From Marthasterias glacialis (lineage: Eukaryota; Echinodermata; Asteroidea; Forcipulatida; Asteriidae), in assembly GCA_911728455.2 (NCBI GenBank), contig OU452222.1, positions 7,524,108-7,588,107 of the forward strand: a stretch of 64,000 bases of DNA. Direction: 5' to 3'. A program made the translations under genes and the position numbers. Below the pieces are notes generated by a model, which was given only the letters and a program-made list of their open reading frames with translations, did not search any database and was not told where the DNA came from. Below are positions 11,377 to 24,671 of this stretch, in pieces. Position 1 is the first letter of the stretch. Each line of letters begins with the position of its first letter.

Positions 11377-11382
11377 TTACAG
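11377..11382 (+). other. Splice acceptor before the sulfotransferase coding exon
   Basis: TTGTTTTTCACATTACAG is a good pyrimidine tract plus AG, placing the exon start at 11383, 16 bases before the proposed ATG. This implies at least one upstream non-coding exon. An out-of-frame ATG at 11388 opens a short uORF that ends inside the main frame. Confidence 0.6.
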
Positions 11383-11398
11383 GATCTGATGGTGACTG

Positions 11399-12904
11399 AT
11401 GACTGTCAGCAGAATGAACAGAATTACCATGCCCAAACGAAATCGCTGCATTGTGTTCAGTTTAGTGTTCAGTAGCTTACTCATTGCCATCATACTTTAC
11501 CAACTAAACTATGATGTGAACTATAAACATTTAATTAGAGCCAAATCTAAGACATTAAGAGAGAGTTTGTCTTGGGGAGGAGATGATGGTCAAGTATTGT
11601 TGCTCTTACATCCAGAGCGAGATGAAAGTAGCATTTTATCTGGCTCTGATTACTACAGACCATCACAAACTATAAATAGACTTGATAACAAAATCAGGAC
11701 AAAACCAGTCAAACATTTGACACAATGGAAGGACAAACCATTGAAAGGTAGCGTTTCCAAATCATTAATGGAAACAAGTGATGTTCAAACATTAGTGGAG
11801 TACAAGATTCGTGCTAATCACATGCAAAATGAACAACCCACCGACAAAAAAATGTCTGGTAATCGAATGGGAAGTATTGAGGAGCACTACTTTGAAGCTA
11901 TCAAGCCCAAGTTGGAATCCACAGCATGGCGTCAAGACAGGGTACAGGTTTTGATTGTAACAAATAGACGTTCTGGTTCCTCATTTCTTGGTCAGTTTTT
12001 CAATCAAAACCCTGATACATTTTTCCAATTTGAGCCACTGAAACTGACAGAGTGGAAGAAGGCATTCTACCCTGATATGACGGATTATCTCCATCGTCTT
12101 ATAAAGTGTGAGTTTGACAAAACCCCATACTTACTTGAATTCTTCAATACGGAATCACTGCATCGGGCCAGTAGTAGAGTAATGGTAGAACCACCATTAT
12201 GCAATGCTAGCTTTAAATCAGTCATGGTGCCATCAGCGGTGAAAAAAAGATGTGAGCCCCTCCAACTTGTACCATTGATGCAGTCTTGTCAGAAGAAGCA
12301 ATATTATACAGCCAAACTGATTAGGCTCTATGGTATATCATCACTTGAACCTCTTGCATATGACCCAGAAATCAACTTAAAGATTATCCATCTTGTACGA
12401 GATCCTCGTGGAACGTACACCTCAAGAAGTAGGCTTAAAAGTGCTAATATTTCACTAGCGCTTGGTACATCATTGGATAATGGCATTAGCTATCTGTGCA
12501 GACGCATTAATCGTAACTTGGAGTTTATCCGTAGTCAACCTGCTTGGATCCAGGGAAAGTATAAATTAGTTCGATATGAAGACATTGCACAAAATCCTGA
12601 GGAGCTTGCACAAGAAATTTATGATTTTACTGGCATGGGACCTCTGCCAAGTCAAGTTAAGCAGTGGATACACAACAACACCAAAAGAATGTTAAAATCT
12701 AGTGGAAAGAGTGGTAACTTGTACTACTCAACTGCCAGAGATGCATCCAAGGTTTCAGAAGCATGGAGGTACCATGTTCCGTTTAAAGTGGCATTACGAA
12801 TGCAGGACTTTTGCCGAGAGACTTTGAGAGAACTTGGCTATGTTGAAGTCAAAACTGAAGAAGAACTATTGGATAAAAACAAGAGTCTAGTTGCAAGAAA
12901 ATAG
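11399..12904 (+). CDS. Carbohydrate sulfotransferase (Gal/GalNAc/GlcNAc 6-O type, CHST family)
   Basis: A 501-aa Golgi sulfotransferase encoded by one exon. It is expected to move sulfate from PAPS to sugar hydroxyls of glycans or glycosaminoglycans in the Golgi lumen. It has type II topology: a short basic N-terminus, one membrane anchor (about residues 17-36, IVFSLVFSSLLIAIILY), a stem to about 170, then the catalytic domain. The PAPS 5'-phosphosulfate loop is TNRRSGSSFLG (188-198), followed by FFNQNPDTFFQFEPL. The 3'-phosphate site is IIHLVRDPRGTYTSR (329-343). The C-terminal part has YEDIAQNPEELA and ends ETLRELGYVEV. N-glycosylation sequons are NAS, NIS and NNT. Later in-frame Met codons (6, 11) are alternative starts. 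The family resembles CHST1/CHST3, but the exact orthologue and substrate cannot be set. The frame is intact, and no close polyadenylation signal was found. Confidence 0.93.
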   Translation: MTVSRMNRITMPKRNRCIVFSLVFSSLLIAIILYQLNYDVNYKHLIRAKSKTLRESLSWGGDDGQVLLLLHPERDESSILSGSDYYRPSQTINRLDNKIRTKPVKHLTQWKDKPLKGSVSKSLMETSDVQTLVEYKIRANHMQNEQPTDKKMSGNRMGSIEEHYFEAIKPKLESTAWRQDRVQVLIVTNRRSGSSFLGQFFNQNPDTFFQFEPLKLTEWKKAFYPDMTDYLHRLIKCEFDKTPYLLEFFNTESLHRASSRVMVEPPLCNASFKSVMVPSAVKKRCEPLQLVPLMQSCQKKQYYTAKLIRLYGISSLEPLAYDPEINLKIIHLVRDPRGTYTSRSRLKSANISLALGTSLDNGISYLCRRINRNLEFIRSQPAWIQGKYKLVRYEDIAQNPEELAQEIYDFTGMGPLPSQVKQWIHNNTKRMLKSSGKSGNLYYSTARDASKVSEAWRYHVPFKVALRMQDFCRETLRELGYVEVKTEEELLDKNKSLVARK

Positions 12905-14046
12905 ATATTTAGGTCATCTACAAGTATTGTGGCACATTTAATTGAGGGATGTAAAATGAACAATGAAAATGAATTATTTGTAGTTGTGCTTTAATCTCTG
13001 TAGATGTTGTTTATTACTGAACATAGACACTCAATGAATCATTGTGCCTTAAAAAAACTTGGGTGTCACATTAACACTACTGACTCATCATATCAAGCAT
13101 TGTGACCTTCTAAATATTCTGAAAAAAGCTATGCAACTGTTTTTTATGTAACTGCTGTAGTATTAACTTCTAATTTTATTTTGTTCTATTTAAAGGAGTA
13201 GGCCTATTAGAATTGGTTGTTTATTTTTGTATCTTGTTCAGTGAGGAGGTACACTTGAACGTTTCATACATAAGGATCAGATCGTCAGATCCTCACGTGA
13301 AGTTGCCAACAAATGATATTGTTCTGCTTAAATTTGACAAAGCATTACAGACATTTGTCAAGTAGGGTATGTACATTATATTAACATTGCAATATATTAT
13401 GTAAACATTACAATTACTATTTATTGCCCCCAGTCTTTGCTGTGTTGCCATTTGCCTTGGTGTCCTATTTATTGCCCCCAGTCTTTGCTGTGTTGCCATT
13501 TGCCTTGGTGTCCTTGAAACTGATGGTAATGAAATGTTCTGACAACCTGTTTTGATTTTACATGATGTATAACATGTTGTTTCACAGTGTAAAATTGCAG
13601 TTGAAAATGAACCTGTTCTACTTAATTACACCCTACGTTTTTTTTCACAACATGTTACTTTGTGCTGTTTGCTCAGGTAGGATTCAGTTTTCACTGGTTC
13701 ATTTTGGTGATAACTATTTTTCTCCCAAGCTGAAGATCGGAATGAGCAAAGAGTAAACACTTGCCTTTAGTTTGGGTGCCTACATGGAGGGAGAATCTTC
13801 CTTCATGGTGCGGATAAGCTTATTATATCCAAACTGAAGCTTGTAGACTTCCCTAAGTAAATCAGAAAAGGAAATTCTATGATTTTTCATTCAATGTGTA
13901 GGGGCCTACAGGATATGCCATTGAAATGTATGCGTTTTATTTTCAACACAAACCATATTTTTAGCTCTGTGTGTGCAATTAATAACACAATCCCCTGGTT
14001 AACACATGATTAAATTTGATGCAAGATTTTAGTTTGTTTAGGACAT
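12905..14046. other. 3' flank of the sulfotransferase gene
   Basis: Probably 3' UTR followed by intergenic DNA. The first plus-strand AATAAA I find after the stop is far off, at 15578-15583, so the transcript end is not defined. No other gene is seen. Confidence 0.4.
13418..13513. repeat. 48-bp perfect tandem duplication
   Basis: Two identical 48-bp copies (13418-13465 and 13466-13513) opening TATTTATTGCCCCCAGTCTT. Their identity indicates a recent duplication or collapsed slippage. Confidence 0.95.
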
Positions 14047-14827
14047 AATAGGCCGATTGCGCGACCAATGTTGACATGCGGTCACGTGACCTCCTGTGGG
14101 TCATATCAGCTGATGGCAAAATACGTGTAAAGAGATATGCCGTGACACAGAGTGGGTACAGAAACAGTCAATTTTTCTTTCGTTAAGTGATAAATTAGTT
14201 AATCAGCCCCTTTATTTTAAGTAGTATAGTGTGCAATTAATTTAAATCACATCTCTGTTTCATAAACTACCAGTATTCTACTACAAAAGAGGTTTATTTT
14301 GAGTTTTGCACGACCAGCGTCGGACGACTGTGTAGCCACCCGCCTGTTATTTTGTTTGTAATGTAGTCCTAAATCACTGTAAAAAAAAAAGGGGTAAAGA
14401 ACGTTAGAAAAGTGAGCATTTATACCTAGCCTTGCGAAATTTCAAATAGGCAAAGGATTCACACAGTTTTGGAAAGTAATTTCTTTGAATGATTTCAGCT
14501 TCAAAACTTTTAATTTTTTGTGTTGAAAAGTGTGTGATCGCAGTTGTCTGGCCTAACGTTCCATCGTGCGCTGTACACATCGTGCACATTTATACATGTA
14601 CACTGTACGTTACTTGTACAATTTTCAAGACTTGCTGGAACTGTCCTTACTGGCTTTATTTAGCCACTCGAAGGTCTCTGGTACAAACTCTGGAATATTT
14701 TTCACAGATTTTGAGCAAGAAAAGCCTCGATCGTACCGTACCGCACTTTCCTATGGAGGACGTCATGTGTGTTTACATTTACTACTCATAATAGGTCACA
14801 TGACGCGGGTCGCGCAATCAGTCTATT
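14047..14827 (+). mobile_element. 0.77-kb inverted-terminal repeat element, copy B
   Basis: Second copy of the element at 1059-1825. It starts AATAGGCCGATTGCGCGACC and ends GCGCAATCAGTCTATT. The internal landmarks keep the same order and spacing, with small indels. No intact coding frame. Confidence 0.75.
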
Positions 14828-16186
14828 GTACATACATGTATTATAGCTTTAGTGAATAACCAATACTCAAGAGTGCTTTCATTACTTGGTTTCTTTTTGT
14901 TTTACTGTGTGACTTGTGAGGGTTGTAAGTGATGTTTGCTTTTTTAACCTGCAAATTATTTACACAACTATTTTATGACAGCTGCTTTTGCCTGGAGCCC
15001 AGAGATTATATAAAGGTGGGAACATTGATTGGTTACTTAACTCATGATACATGAGTGTACCTTTAAGATTAGTGTAAACTGCACAATGTGTTGTAGGTTG
15101 TGGTGGGGGGGGGGGGTGTAAGATAATCAGAGCCTGCTATTACAGTGAAGAAACCAACACCAGCTTCATATAAGACAAATGGTTAGCAAACTACATTGTA
15201 CATGTATCATGTCAAACCTCTACATAGTCATAGTCCATACATGAACCATCAAAGTGGTTTTCCCATTATTTATGTACATGAACTGTGTTTTGTTTGAGAT
15301 ACATGTAGTTTTCTTTTAAATCCTTGAAAAACGACTATTAAAGCAGTCAGTGTAGTTAATTTATTGCAATTTTTTCCTTCATTATGTTTTGTTGAAATGT
15401 CAAGGGTTTTATAAAATGATTTGTAAAGTTGAATTTTGTTTTCAAAGATGTGCACAACATTGGTAAGATTGAAAACCAAACTGTTCAGATATTGGCTCAT
15501 ACATGTACATGTAACTTACATGGTGAAAAACTTCCCTTGAAATATTCTTGCTTGAAACGTTGTAGTTTTGAGAAATGAATAAAACAATCAGTTTTGATCT
15601 TGTGAGTCTATTTTGCTGTGACTTCAGTGACCAATTGAGTTAAAACTTTCACAAGTTTGTTATTTTATGTACATGTGTATGTTGGATCACATCAAGTGTA
15701 CATACAGGTCTTTGACAATTACCAATGTTGTCCATGTGTACTTTAACCCAAATCTTGACCATAGTAACCCATGTTGGGTGAGTGACCTTTACATATATAT
15801 CATACTGCAACATAATTAATTGAATATTCCTAGTTTGTCTATTTAAAGGAACATGGCGGCCTAAATGGTCAAATTCTTCACAAGTATTCGATAATACAAA
15901 TCACAACTAAACAGGTGCTATGTGTTGGAATAGGACAACAATCATCTGCTTAAGAATGACAACTTGCAGTTAATTACAAATTTAAATTGAGCATCGTTTT
16001 AGGATGGTATATTTACAACGGATACGAATTAAATATAGAAAGTGAACCCTAGCTCAGGAAGTTATTCTAACCAGCTCTATTGTTGCCTTATCTTAAGAGT
16101 TCATTGACAGGGTACAACTTGAACAAAGAAAACCTTGTGGTGTAGTGTTGTTTCATTGTTTAAAGGACCCCACAAGTGCTGGTGGG
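14828..16186. other. Non-coding sequence with a MITE fragment and a G tract
   Basis: No exon recognised. It contains a G13 run near 15105-15117 and the 3' half of a TTAA-type MITE (15610-15737). Confidence 0.4.
15610..15737. mobile_element. 3' half of a TTAA-type MITE
   Basis: It contains AATTGAGTTAAAACTTTCAC, then AGTTTGTTATTTTATG and CTTTGACAATTACCAATGTTG, and stops shortly before ACTTTAA. The block parallels the right half of the 7183-7578 element (CACAGGTTAGTTTTATGG, then the terminal AAAGG..CTTTAA). The left half is missing or unrecognisable. Confidence 0.5.
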
Positions 16187-16523
16187 CAGTGGTGTAACCA
16201 GACATCTTTGGGGAGGATGGTAATTAGGGGAAAAGATATAATTGGGGGGGGGGGGGGGGCGCTGCTTAATGTTATTTGTTCATTTGTGTGGGGTTTTTTT
16301 ATCTCATTTTTGATTTTTTGTGTTCATCATTTATTTATTTATATATTTATCTGTTTATTTATTCATTTATTTTAATTTCTTTTTGGGGGGCAAGCATTTT
16401 GATTTTTTTGTTATTAATTTTTTTATTTTTAATTTTTTTTAATTTTTTTAATTAATTTATTTTTTTTTATTTGGGGGGGGGGGGGGTTTCCCAGCCCCCT
16501 TGCCCTGTCTGGTTACACCAGTG
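16187..16523. mobile_element. hAT-like non-autonomous element with 8-bp target duplication
   Basis: A 337-bp insertion flanked by CTGGTGGG at 16179-16186 and 16524-16531. Its left end is CAGTGGTGTAACCAGACA, and the inverse of its right end is CACTGGTGTAACCAGACA (17 of 18 matching). CA(G/C)TG termini with an 8-bp duplication fit the hAT superfamily. The interior is low-complexity: two long G runs (about 16242-16259 and 16476-16487) and T/A-rich runs. No protein is encoded. The end TCTGGTTACACCACTG also appears at 55065-55080. Confidence 0.75.
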
Positions 16524-19500
16524 CTGGTGGGTGAGAACAATATACTGTAGATTTGTTGTTACCTACATTACATGTATTTTGTATCCAGGTAGTAACACTC
16601 TTCAGAAATAACAAAGATGTTTCATTATGCTGAACATATACTCTATGCAAATATTGTTTTTATTAACTTTACAGAAAGATTGTGTATTTTTAAATCATGC
16701 AATTGGTTAATTATTTGTACATTTTTTATTTAACATAGGTGTAAATACATGTAGGTTATATTGAATATCGATTTTAGGTTATTTAAGAAATAAAGCCAAT
16801 ACATGTACATTTATGTTAAAAGTTTAAAAAAGTTTGATCAGGTAGAAGTAGTTGATTTATAGTTGATTTCCAGCTAAAACATGCCTGTTACCAATATATA
16901 TGCACATCCTAATGGGTAGTCAAATTCAGAGGTTTCTTGGCCACAGTTAAAAATTCAAAACGACATTGGGGTTGTGCATCAGTAATGAACTGTGGCTTTA
17001 GGGTTGGTTGCAGTAAACAGTGACTTGAGACAAGGTTTGCGGCAGACGGACAAAACTATTGTCAACCATAACTTATGCATACAGATGAACTTATTTTGGC
17101 TGAAAATTTGAGTAAGTTTAATTAGTAATAGTTTGGTAGGTTCATATCGTGTATTTTTTTTAACAAACTAAGATGAAAGGAAATCTCAGAGTTTTAATAG
17201 TAACCTTTTTAATTTAACAAAAGATAACTGTGTCACATCGGCTTCCGAAAAATCAAGCAAAGACTCTCAGCTAAGTGTACAATATATCAAAATGCAACTT
17301 AAATTGTAAGGCTTTTGATAACTGACAATAGAGTTGAAAGAAATGAACATTTTTAGACATAAATGCTGCACCTTGAAGTCAAATAGTTTTCCGGTATTAT
17401 TTTTATAATTTAAGTCAACATTTAAATAATATTTTCAAAACATTTGTTTAGTTGAATGGTAATAACTACCTTTGTTACTGAACAAAACATCTCAATAATC
17501 CAAACTTGTTCTGCCTGATGTCATTTTAAGGATAAGTAAAGAAGTCTGTGCAATTAATTGGTACATGTATGTATCTATGTTAAGGTTGAAGTCTGTATGA
17601 TAGAAATTGCACAGTGTTTGGTTGGAATGATCTCAAACAGCTTGGTTTTTACATGCATATAGCAGTGTCACATATGGCAGTTTATGTTTGCATCAATGAC
17701 TTTATTTCATACAACGTTGCTGGGAACACTATTTGTTGTACAATTTGTGATATCACCATACATGTATTCCGATGCATTACATCAAATAATATTGTAATCT
17801 TTTAGTTGTCATTGCTTGATCCTGTGACAAACACTGCCCCAATTAATAATAGTAACAATTTATTATTGTTCAATAATCATTTTGACTCAATTGGACATGC
17901 TTTGCAATGTCAAAGTGCCTTTGTATGTGAATTTTAACTTAGTTACTCAGTAGTGCCTGAACTTAACATGACCTTCCAAAGTTTTCAGTATATTTTTATT
18001 CTTAATAATAACCGTAATTCAGTTTGAACCACTGTTTGATTTGTCTGACTTTTTTCTTTCTTGAGTTCCCTTATTTATTGGAGAGAAACCCCACACCCCT
18101 TATATTTTTATTAAACATTTTGGTTTATATCAGTTTTTGACTTGACGTATGACTACTCAAACTTGTAATTGTTTACTAATTCTAAGAGTTTGTTGTTTAT
18201 CATGTGGTCATTACTACATTCAATATGATGTAAGTTTCTTTTAGAAGTTTCTTTTGGGGTCACTGAACCAACCAATCTGCATGTTTACTTAGAGGGAATG
18301 AGGAAATTCTTACATCCTTTAAGCACAATACGGTAGTGTTTTCAAAGGTACATGTTTGTCTGTTCCTCTTCAAGATAGCTTGTTGGACAGGAAGCTTATT
18401 ATCTGTTCAAACCAAGGACAACCAAACCAATAACAATCTTTGCTACATATGCATAGGCTGCAAAACAAAGGTTTGGATTTCTTGATTTTAATCACAGGTT
18501 GGCTCATTGTAGAGTAATCAGACACTCGTGCAAGTAAATGTGAACTTGGTTTACACAATAAGACAATGTTTATGCACAGCCAATGTGCACATGCATCTTG
18601 TTTTGTAATGGTACAGAAGTGACCTACACGGTAAGGTTGCATATCTCTCAAAGACAATGTGACCCGTAATGCACTCCCAAAGCAAATTTATGACAGCACA
18701 TACATGTACTACCTGCCAAATGTCTCAGGTTTTTTTTAAAATCTGACATCAGAGGGTTTATTTCAACTTGAGCTTATTCATTCTAAACAGTTGGCAGCCA
18801 TTAGGTAAACATAAGGAGGGTAGTGTTTCTAGAAGAGAAGAGTGAGTAAATTGTTCATACAGGTTCTAAGGTAGAGCATGGGTAGAGGGATTCGGATAGT
18901 GATCTGCCACTCCTATATACATATAAGTCTTGCCTGATCCATACACACAAGTCACACATCTAATTAAACGCAGACAATTTCTAAACATGTATAGGATGAC
19001 TTTGTCTGTTGACAAAACTTAATTGTGGCGCTGAGTGTAAAATGGCTACTGTTATTATTCCATTACTTGAGGTCTGTTGGGTTCATGATTGCAAACCATC
19101 ATTCCAGACCGGATATATGCAAGAGTTGACTGAAACAGAAGTTATTTCAATGTTTCTTACACAATTACACTTAGTACAGGAAGGAAGTGGTATGGCAACC
19201 AATACATGTAAATGTCTGCAACTTTTTCCAAATTGTAATTGGACCTGATCCTTGCTTTATGATTGGGTCTAGAAGCTCCAATATAAGTCTGTCAATTTCC
19301 TATAATTAAACAAATGAATGTCAAGTTTTGTGCAAGCAACTTCTTATTTTGCTGCTAGTTTGACAATGTTTTGCTTCTACGCCTGAGACTGGTCCGTGTT
19401 ACACCGGCATGGTGAGAAAGACAAATTGTTGCACAATGCAGCTGAAATATGATGATGTATGTGTACATGTAGATTGTAGCATTGCTTTGGTATAGAAACC

Positions 19501-20740
19501 CATTTCAATCTTTCAATCCTTAGTATCATATATACCCTAGATCAATTATCTTCTCATTTCAAAATGAGAAAGGCTAAAATCGCAATTATTTCATGTTGAG
19601 TTGATTCAAATACCAAGCACCCTGACAAATATTTTCACGGAGAAAAGAAAGAATGAGTAAACGAGTAAATAAAAATAACCAAACAAATGCCTGCAGTCAA
19701 TTCTTTAGACATAGAAAAAGTGAACAATTAAACATGTAGCATTGAAAATTATTTGTTGGTGAATACATGTTGTGTAAATCATTTTGGATTTTTTGTTAAA
19801 GAAAGCTGGAGTAGCTGAATGCTCTATTAAACCATATTAAAGCTGACTTATTAATGTACTCAACCACAAGCACAAGCCTGCTTTATATAAATGTTGGGAA
19901 TAGCCTTTCACCAAAGTGTGTCTTGACCTTCTGCTGATACTGCTTGTACAACTTGAGATTGTGTGGTATGGTTCCCTGCTGAGCACATGCTGATGAGCCA
20001 TATTGGTGCCATATTTCACCAGGTTTTTTTCTACCTCCACATGAAAACCTATTTTAAATTGCTTCTTAGCGATACAATGTATTTTTGTATTCTTGGGTAG
20101 AAATGCAAATCCACTCTTCAGCTATTCCTATTTAAAATGCTGGTAAATCTTTACTGATGTAATTCAGAGAACAGTTTTTAGATAGAAAGTAATTCATACT
20201 TCCTATGATCTTATTGACCTTTAATCTAGTTTTCACCTTGGCTTAAATCAACCGGTCAAATCAATAAGGAATTTCCTGCCCATGGCTAGACATCAGTTCA
20301 CTGACCTAGTATTTGTGTGATGACCATCTCCAAACTCTGGTATTACACAGTTCAGATTAGTAGTCCCAATAATCCAAGCAATTCACCTCACAATTGAAAG
20401 CCTTTACTTGTTTCTAATGTTCGGAATACACTTATTATTTCACTGAAATGATGAACGATTTGACCCTCACCATTCACAGTGTGTATAACTAGAATAAATG
20501 CACTGTGATAATCACCCAGATCTGTTCCCAGTTACTTGCAGTTTTCCTTGTTAGACATTTCCACTTCTTAAATAATTTTTTTTGTGAAAGCTGGGAAAAT
20601 GGAATACTTTATTTCAGAACTAAAAAGACAAAGAGCAACTGAAAACAAATGTAAGCATTTTGTTTTTGCCTTCTTTTTAAAACTTGGGTGTTATCATCAT
20701 TTTCATGATGTCAGTTGCCTAGTGACAAAGACTGCCGCTT
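16524..20740. other. Long non-coding stretch
   Basis: AT-rich sequence with frequent ACATGTA motifs. No exon, RNA gene or clear mobile element was recognised. The longest open frames (about 60-95 codons) show no domain and no conserved-looking motif. Confidence 0.4.
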
Positions 20741-20744
20741 TCCA

Positions 20745-21240
20745 TTACTTGGCAGCTGCTCTCTAATCAGCTTTGGGTTGCCAGGGATGACCATGACTTT
20801 GTGTCAATTTCCCCGAGTGTGATTCTCTTGATTGTGTCTTTGTAGCAGAGGCATGGGCGGCCTCATATTCGCAACCCTTCAGAGAGTTGGGAGCAGAAGA
20901 TCCAATTCAGTAGTCTTTTAGATGGCATTCTCAGTAGGTGTAATGCCGGAGGTTCTTTCTTATGAGGAGATCTTCCATAGAGGGCTAACCTGCTCACTCT
21001 AGGACCTCCTTGGTGGGTACCATGTCCTGCCAGGTGATTTTTATTATTGACCTTAGATGTCTCATCATAAAGGCATGTAATGTTTTCACCTGGCTTCTGT
21101 ATACAGTCCATGTTTCTGTGACATACAGAAGAGCGGACAAAATGATTGCCCTGTTGATTTTACATTTGCCTCTTGTGGATACACGGTGGTTACTCCAGAG
21201 TCTTTGGTGTAGTTGTCCAATGTATTCAATCATCAAGTAC
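20745..21240 (-). pseudogene. LINE reverse transcriptase C-terminal remnant
   Basis: Minus-strand fragment of a non-LTR retrotransposon ORF2 C-terminus. Readable blocks in order are RLWSNHRVSTRGKCKINRA, then ILSALLYVTETWTVYRSQVK, MRHLRSIIKITWQDMVPTKE and VLE. In a second frame come PSMEDLLIRKNLR, then RMPSKRLLNWIFCSQLSEG and, after a stop, GRPCLCYKDTIKRITLGEID. The series LLYG.ETW, HLRSI..I.WQD, RM...R, LSEG.R.RGRP and the KDT block is typical of the end of RTE/Jockey/CR1-type ORF2. Internal stops and frame changes show it is inactive. Confidence 0.8.
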
Positions 21241-24003
21241 AGGAAATTCATTGTCTTTTTTTGACAAATCCTAAAATGACCATAAAACGCACACACACAC
21301 AAGTTAAATAATATGGAATATTTTAATGTTTTAGTATTCCGTTTATATCACCACGGTATCGTGCACTTTAATACATACTCCAGCACAGAATAGTCCAGTA
21401 CTATCTGTCAGTAAATGTATAATAACTAGTAAGAACACATAAACTGTAACCATGTTTTTGGGGGTACATTCTTTCTACAAATGAGCAATTGCACTGTTCC
21501 AATAAAACAGTCACTAAGCAAATTGAAAACATAAACTCTGACACTTCAAACAGATGTTTTAATTGCATCAGATATAACAATCTTATTTTGGTTTACTCTT
21601 TACACTGATGTGTGAAACTAATAGTAACTGTAGTATACCCAGTGCTTTGTGGTTTGGGCTGCCTTGATAAATGCATTACCAGGATATCAGGAATAGAAAT
21701 CTTATCCGAGTTTCAACATGCGAGTTGAAATAGATTGGGGCCAGTGCCTGGTCAAAATACAAGGAACAAGGATTAAACTGAAATCAATCCAAACCATTGT
21801 GATTACTGGAAATGCTTCCATCACCTAATCTGCTAAGATGGCTTATTAAATGTAAATTAATCATTTTTGGTTTCAAATCCTAGCAGCATTTAATCTTGTC
21901 TAGCAATTTAATGATAATATTGGGTGCATATATAGTGCACATATCCAAGATACTAGATCAAGACACTTTACAATAGTTTGGAGACTTTTAACTGTATGTC
22001 CTAGTAAATACATTAATTACGTTTTTGGGTTATTGATAATTCTTATATCCTTTAGATTATTTGGATTACATAAACCATGAACCACTGAGTACAGAATATT
22101 GCAATATTTACAGCTTTGGTTTTTACTTCTTGCTGGATAGTGTTGGATCACAAACATTGGCCTGAATAGAGTTGTGAACAAAGGTATTGACTTCACTTTA
22201 AAATTATTTAATTGGACAACACTTACTTAACAACACGACTCCAGTCAATTTTTCTTTGTTCAATCCAAAATTGATTTAAGATTTACCCAGTCAAATTCCC
22301 TTGTGGTTTATTGCTTGACAACACTCATTTTGCTGATCATAATCTACTACCAAATCGAGTGTGATTTTGAATGCAGTCCCTCCCTTCCTTACATTGTTGT
22401 CTTTATTCTTATCAATCTATTTGGTTGCTTAAATCTACTTCTGATTTTATCTACTGAGCAAATTTCTTGGACACACCCAATCACCATCTACTTTGGCTGA
22501 ACAAGAAATAAAGACAGTCTTTGTTTACCTGTTTGAAACATAGTACCAATGATAACACTCGTCGGTGAGTGACTGGGAGGACTTAGGCACTCTTGTGTGT
22601 ACTCCAACATTTGCTCACAGTTATGTTTCAGAAATGACTTCATACGAACACATCTCCTTGACATAACTGCTGCAAATCAGATACCACCCTTTGAGGCATG
22701 TACCGGTATTAGCTCAGGTATGCTGATATGAACTAAATTAAACACAAGCTTTCATTTGTAAGTTGTCAGTTGTAAACTGAACAGTACAATCACAAACTTT
22801 GATGCACATTAATAATTAGCAACAACTAGCTGACCAGTAAAATAAATATCCATCAAACTAAATCTGGGGCACATCAAGACTATACCGTGGTTATTTGCTG
22901 TAACTAACTAAAAATTTATTTGATTACGTTTATTCATTAGGAATACAACAGAATCAAGATGACAAACATTCATTGGATAAAATAATTATTAATAAATATC
23001 TTGAATAAAGGGCAAGAGCTCTTTAATTTCAGTCGTGTTAGAATAACCTTCATAACATTGCAACCATACATTCATTAAGTGCTATCTTATTGTCTACTTG
23101 TTATAAAGTATTCATTCATTTGGTATCACAAAACAATATTCCTTGGATGCAATACACATGTACTGTCTTACATTTAAATAAAATTTGTTGGTTTCACTGT
23201 TCACAAAAGGAACTTTTTCAGTCAGACAAACAATAAGTAATTAAAAGGACTGAGAATTTACAACCCAAGAAGGTTAAAAGCATTATTCCAGCTTTCAAAG
23301 TTCTTTAGTATGTTTAAAAAAATACTTTCATTGTGTATTGTAGAGTTACAGCATAACCAACAGAGAAAAAAAAATCCCTTTCCTCTCATGATGTCTGCAG
23401 TTTGCACTTTATGATAAATTAATGCCACATACAATGTACCAATACCATGGAAACCACAAGTCAGTTTTGTCATAACCAAACGTGTTATAAAATGCATGTA
23501 TAGCGACTAGTCTATGCAATCGTGTAAATAATTCTGTTAATAAATCTTGAACCCAAATAATAGCTATTTGAAAAAGCGTACCCGATTGAAACCGTTTGCT
23601 GTAATGAGCTGTCTCTCACTTACTGTGATTCACTGTCCAGACCAAACTCCTCCACAATGAATGCTACTGGTCAATAAACCTGACCTCATAAATTCCTAAA
23701 TGAAACTCTCATACATTAGTTTTACAAGTCTCATCTATCAAAAATAATATTTTACTCTGGTTTTCAAACAGTAATCAATTTGGAGGCGATGTCATACATT
23801 CAGGTACTTTATATTTACACTGAACAACTAAACATGAGGAACACAAAGAAAGTGTGTAACTATTTGTTGACAACATAAAACCTGTTAGCTGTAGTTTGAA
23901 TAGAAACATTTATTGAAGATTCATTGAACTGTTACAGTATGCAGTGTGTTGGTTTGTGTCTAATAACATTGTGCCATTCACATCTTGACAAAGAGGACCT
24001 TAC
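21241..24003. other. Non-coding stretch
   Basis: No exon or clear repeat was recognised. Short open frames lack recognisable motifs. Confidence 0.4.
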
Positions 24004-24671
24004 GCTCTGTTCACATGAGTCTATTCCCAGGGGCATCCACAGGAAATAACAGCTGGCCCTTTCACACTTGAATCCCTTTACCCCTTGTCTACCCCAGCAA
24101 GTGGACAAATCCCATGGACTAGCCACACCTGTGGTCAAACCCTGGGTGTCTCTAATCCCCTAGGGTATACTGGCTAGTGAGAAAGGAAAGCTTACCCCTA
24201 TTTACATGTCCGACAGTGAAAGGTCAGAGCGCAAAAGATAAACAGACGAAGTCAGGAAATGCGCCGTCAGCTTTATAGCTATTTTTCCAGGTTTGTATTG
24301 AACTATTTATAAGTTTTTGATGTATTTGTAAGAAAAGAAATATGAACTGAAACATATCTTACGTTATATTTTTGAAAGAATTTATTAGCTTTGCAAAAAT
24401 AATGACTATGTAACAGGTTTGGATGAGGTCAAAGTGTTGGTATCTGTCTCATTGAACTTATAATAGTATACACAATACAAGGGTAGTAGTCAGCTACAGC
24501 AGTGACTTCCACTAGCCGTTTGATCAATAGTGTGAAATGTGTAACAGGAACCCCCTGGTTATAAGGACCCAGGTAATATTCATGCACTGGGGTAACTGTG
24601 GTGTAAACAAACTCCTGGGAGACCCCAGGGTTGTATTACACAGGGATAAAGAGATGCAGTGTGAACAGGGC
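24004..24671. mobile_element. Possible foldback element
   Basis: The left end GCTCTGTTCACATG and the inverse of the right end, GCCCTGTTCACACTG, form a short imperfect inverted repeat about 0.67 kb apart. CCCAGGGG and CCCCAGGG strings lie inside each arm. No coding frame and no confident target duplication are seen. Confidence 0.35.
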
